Source: Hyphomicrobiales bacterium
GTDB taxonomy: Bacteria; Pseudomonadota; Alphaproteobacteria; Rhizobiales; Xanthobacteraceae
Direction of reading: 5' to 3'
Assembly: GCA_017305715.1 (NCBI GenBank)
Contig: JAFKKG010000026.1
Location: forward strand, 84,312 to 148,311
Length of the DNA stretch: 64,000 nucleotides
Shown: one piece after another, positions 63,779-64,000 of the stretch
Position numbering within the stretch: position 1 is the first letter of the stretch
Layout of the letters: each line of letters starts with the position of its first letter
Notes under the pieces: generated by a model
The model's input: only the letters and a program-made list of their open reading frames with translations
The model's database searches: none
Told to the model about the DNA's origin: nothing
Made by a program: the position numbers and the translations under genes

Positions 63779-63862
63779 TCGTCTTGGCCGGGCTTGTCCC
63801 GGCCATCTACGTCTCTCTTTCACTTTGCAGCCAAGACGTGGATGCCCGGGACAAGCCCACGG
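63779..63862. repeat. Palindromic intergenic repeat (type 2)
   Basis: CGTCTTGGCCGGGCTTGTCC and GGCCATCTACGTCT on the left, CCAAGACGTGGATGCCCGGG and ACAAGCCC on the right: inverted copies of one sequence. The same repeat occurs widely in Bradyrhizobium and relatives. It seems cut short on the right where the IS-like sequence begins. Confidence 0.8.
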
Positions 63863-63959
63863 GTGTCCGGTTCAATTCTGGTGGACAAAGCGCATGGCAT
63901 TGATTCTTCTATGTTCCAAGCGTTTGGCGACGTTTTGGGACACGGAGAAGGATCAAGCC

Positions 63960-64000
63960 ATGCTTCACCAGAATAGCGTATTCCACAGTCTATTGAAGCA
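63960..64000 (+). CDS. Start of an IS4-family transposase
   Basis: ATG 63960 with GGAGAAGG 9-16 nt upstream; the 13 visible codons read MLHQNSVFHSLLK, the N-terminus I know from IS4-family transposases (MxHxNSVFHxLLKHVP...). Cut by the window edge. The sequence from about 63865 onward is probably the left end of the IS. Confidence 0.65.
   Translation, partial: MLHQNSVFHSLLK

Overview
The window is high-GC DNA from an alphaproteobacterium of the Bradyrhizobium type. The evidence is the gene order and sequence of the core block at the right (ribE-ribH-nusB-thiL, a K+-independent H+-pyrophosphatase, bamE, a cytochrome bc1 chaperone, a YceD-like protein, plsX-fabH-ihfA and a MerR gene), two kinds of intergenic palindromic repeat that I recognise from Bradyrhizobiaceae, and many very small genes of the DUF3606, DUF1328, DUF3072 and DUF6894 types common there.

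Layout. Bases 1-5585 are chromosomal: the end of an unknown gene, a Met-rich secreted protein, two small genes, then a LysR regulator, a Rieske ring-hydroxylating oxygenase (alpha and beta) and a Bug-type substrate receptor, probably one aromatic-acid uptake and hydroxylation operon. Bases 5586-51500 are a 45.9-kb genomic island. It is bounded by a perfect 46-bp direct repeat that is the 3' part of a tRNA-Pro(GGG) gene; the intact tRNA is at the right end and a fragment at the left. Bases 51501-64000 return to core chromosome, and an IS4-like transposase begins at the right edge.

Island. The left end is a mobility and replication module: tyrosine integrase, an AlpA-like probable excisionase, an unknown gene, and a 924-residue primase-polymerase/ATPase whose 3' end carries an array of seven 9-bp iterons, a candidate replication origin. 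After it come a zinc-ribbon gene broken by an in-frame amber codon, a winged-helix gene, a small serine recombinase and a lone phage-structural-like gene. The middle holds a HipA-like kinase overlapping a DUF3037 gene, a three-gene exported-protein operon ending in a KTSC protein, a DUF2231/PQQ-dehydrogenase pair, and a TRIC channel/M20 amidohydrolase pair with a frameshifted TRIC remnant nearby. Further right are many short genes, a cold-shock gene, an SRAP protein, a large serine recombinase, an orphan double-glycine-leader peptide, an orphan PEP-CTERM protein, a Crp/Fnr regulator, a membrane GAF protein with a small partner, a DJ-1/PfpI protein and a class II UvrA. Two decayed PEP-CTERM ends and four copies of a ~55-bp dispersed repeat show that parts of the island arose by duplication and decay.

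How it works together. The integrase, AlpA and primase/iteron module should govern excision and possibly replication. I see no conjugation or capsid/packaging genes, so the island would depend on a helper or is defective. The cargo leans toward stress and DNA-damage tolerance (SRAP, UvrA2, DJ-1, cold-shock) and cell-envelope functions. The most promising uncharacterised units are the HipA-like/DUF3037 pair, the orphan GG-leader peptide, the membrane GAF cassette and the iteron-linked double primase.
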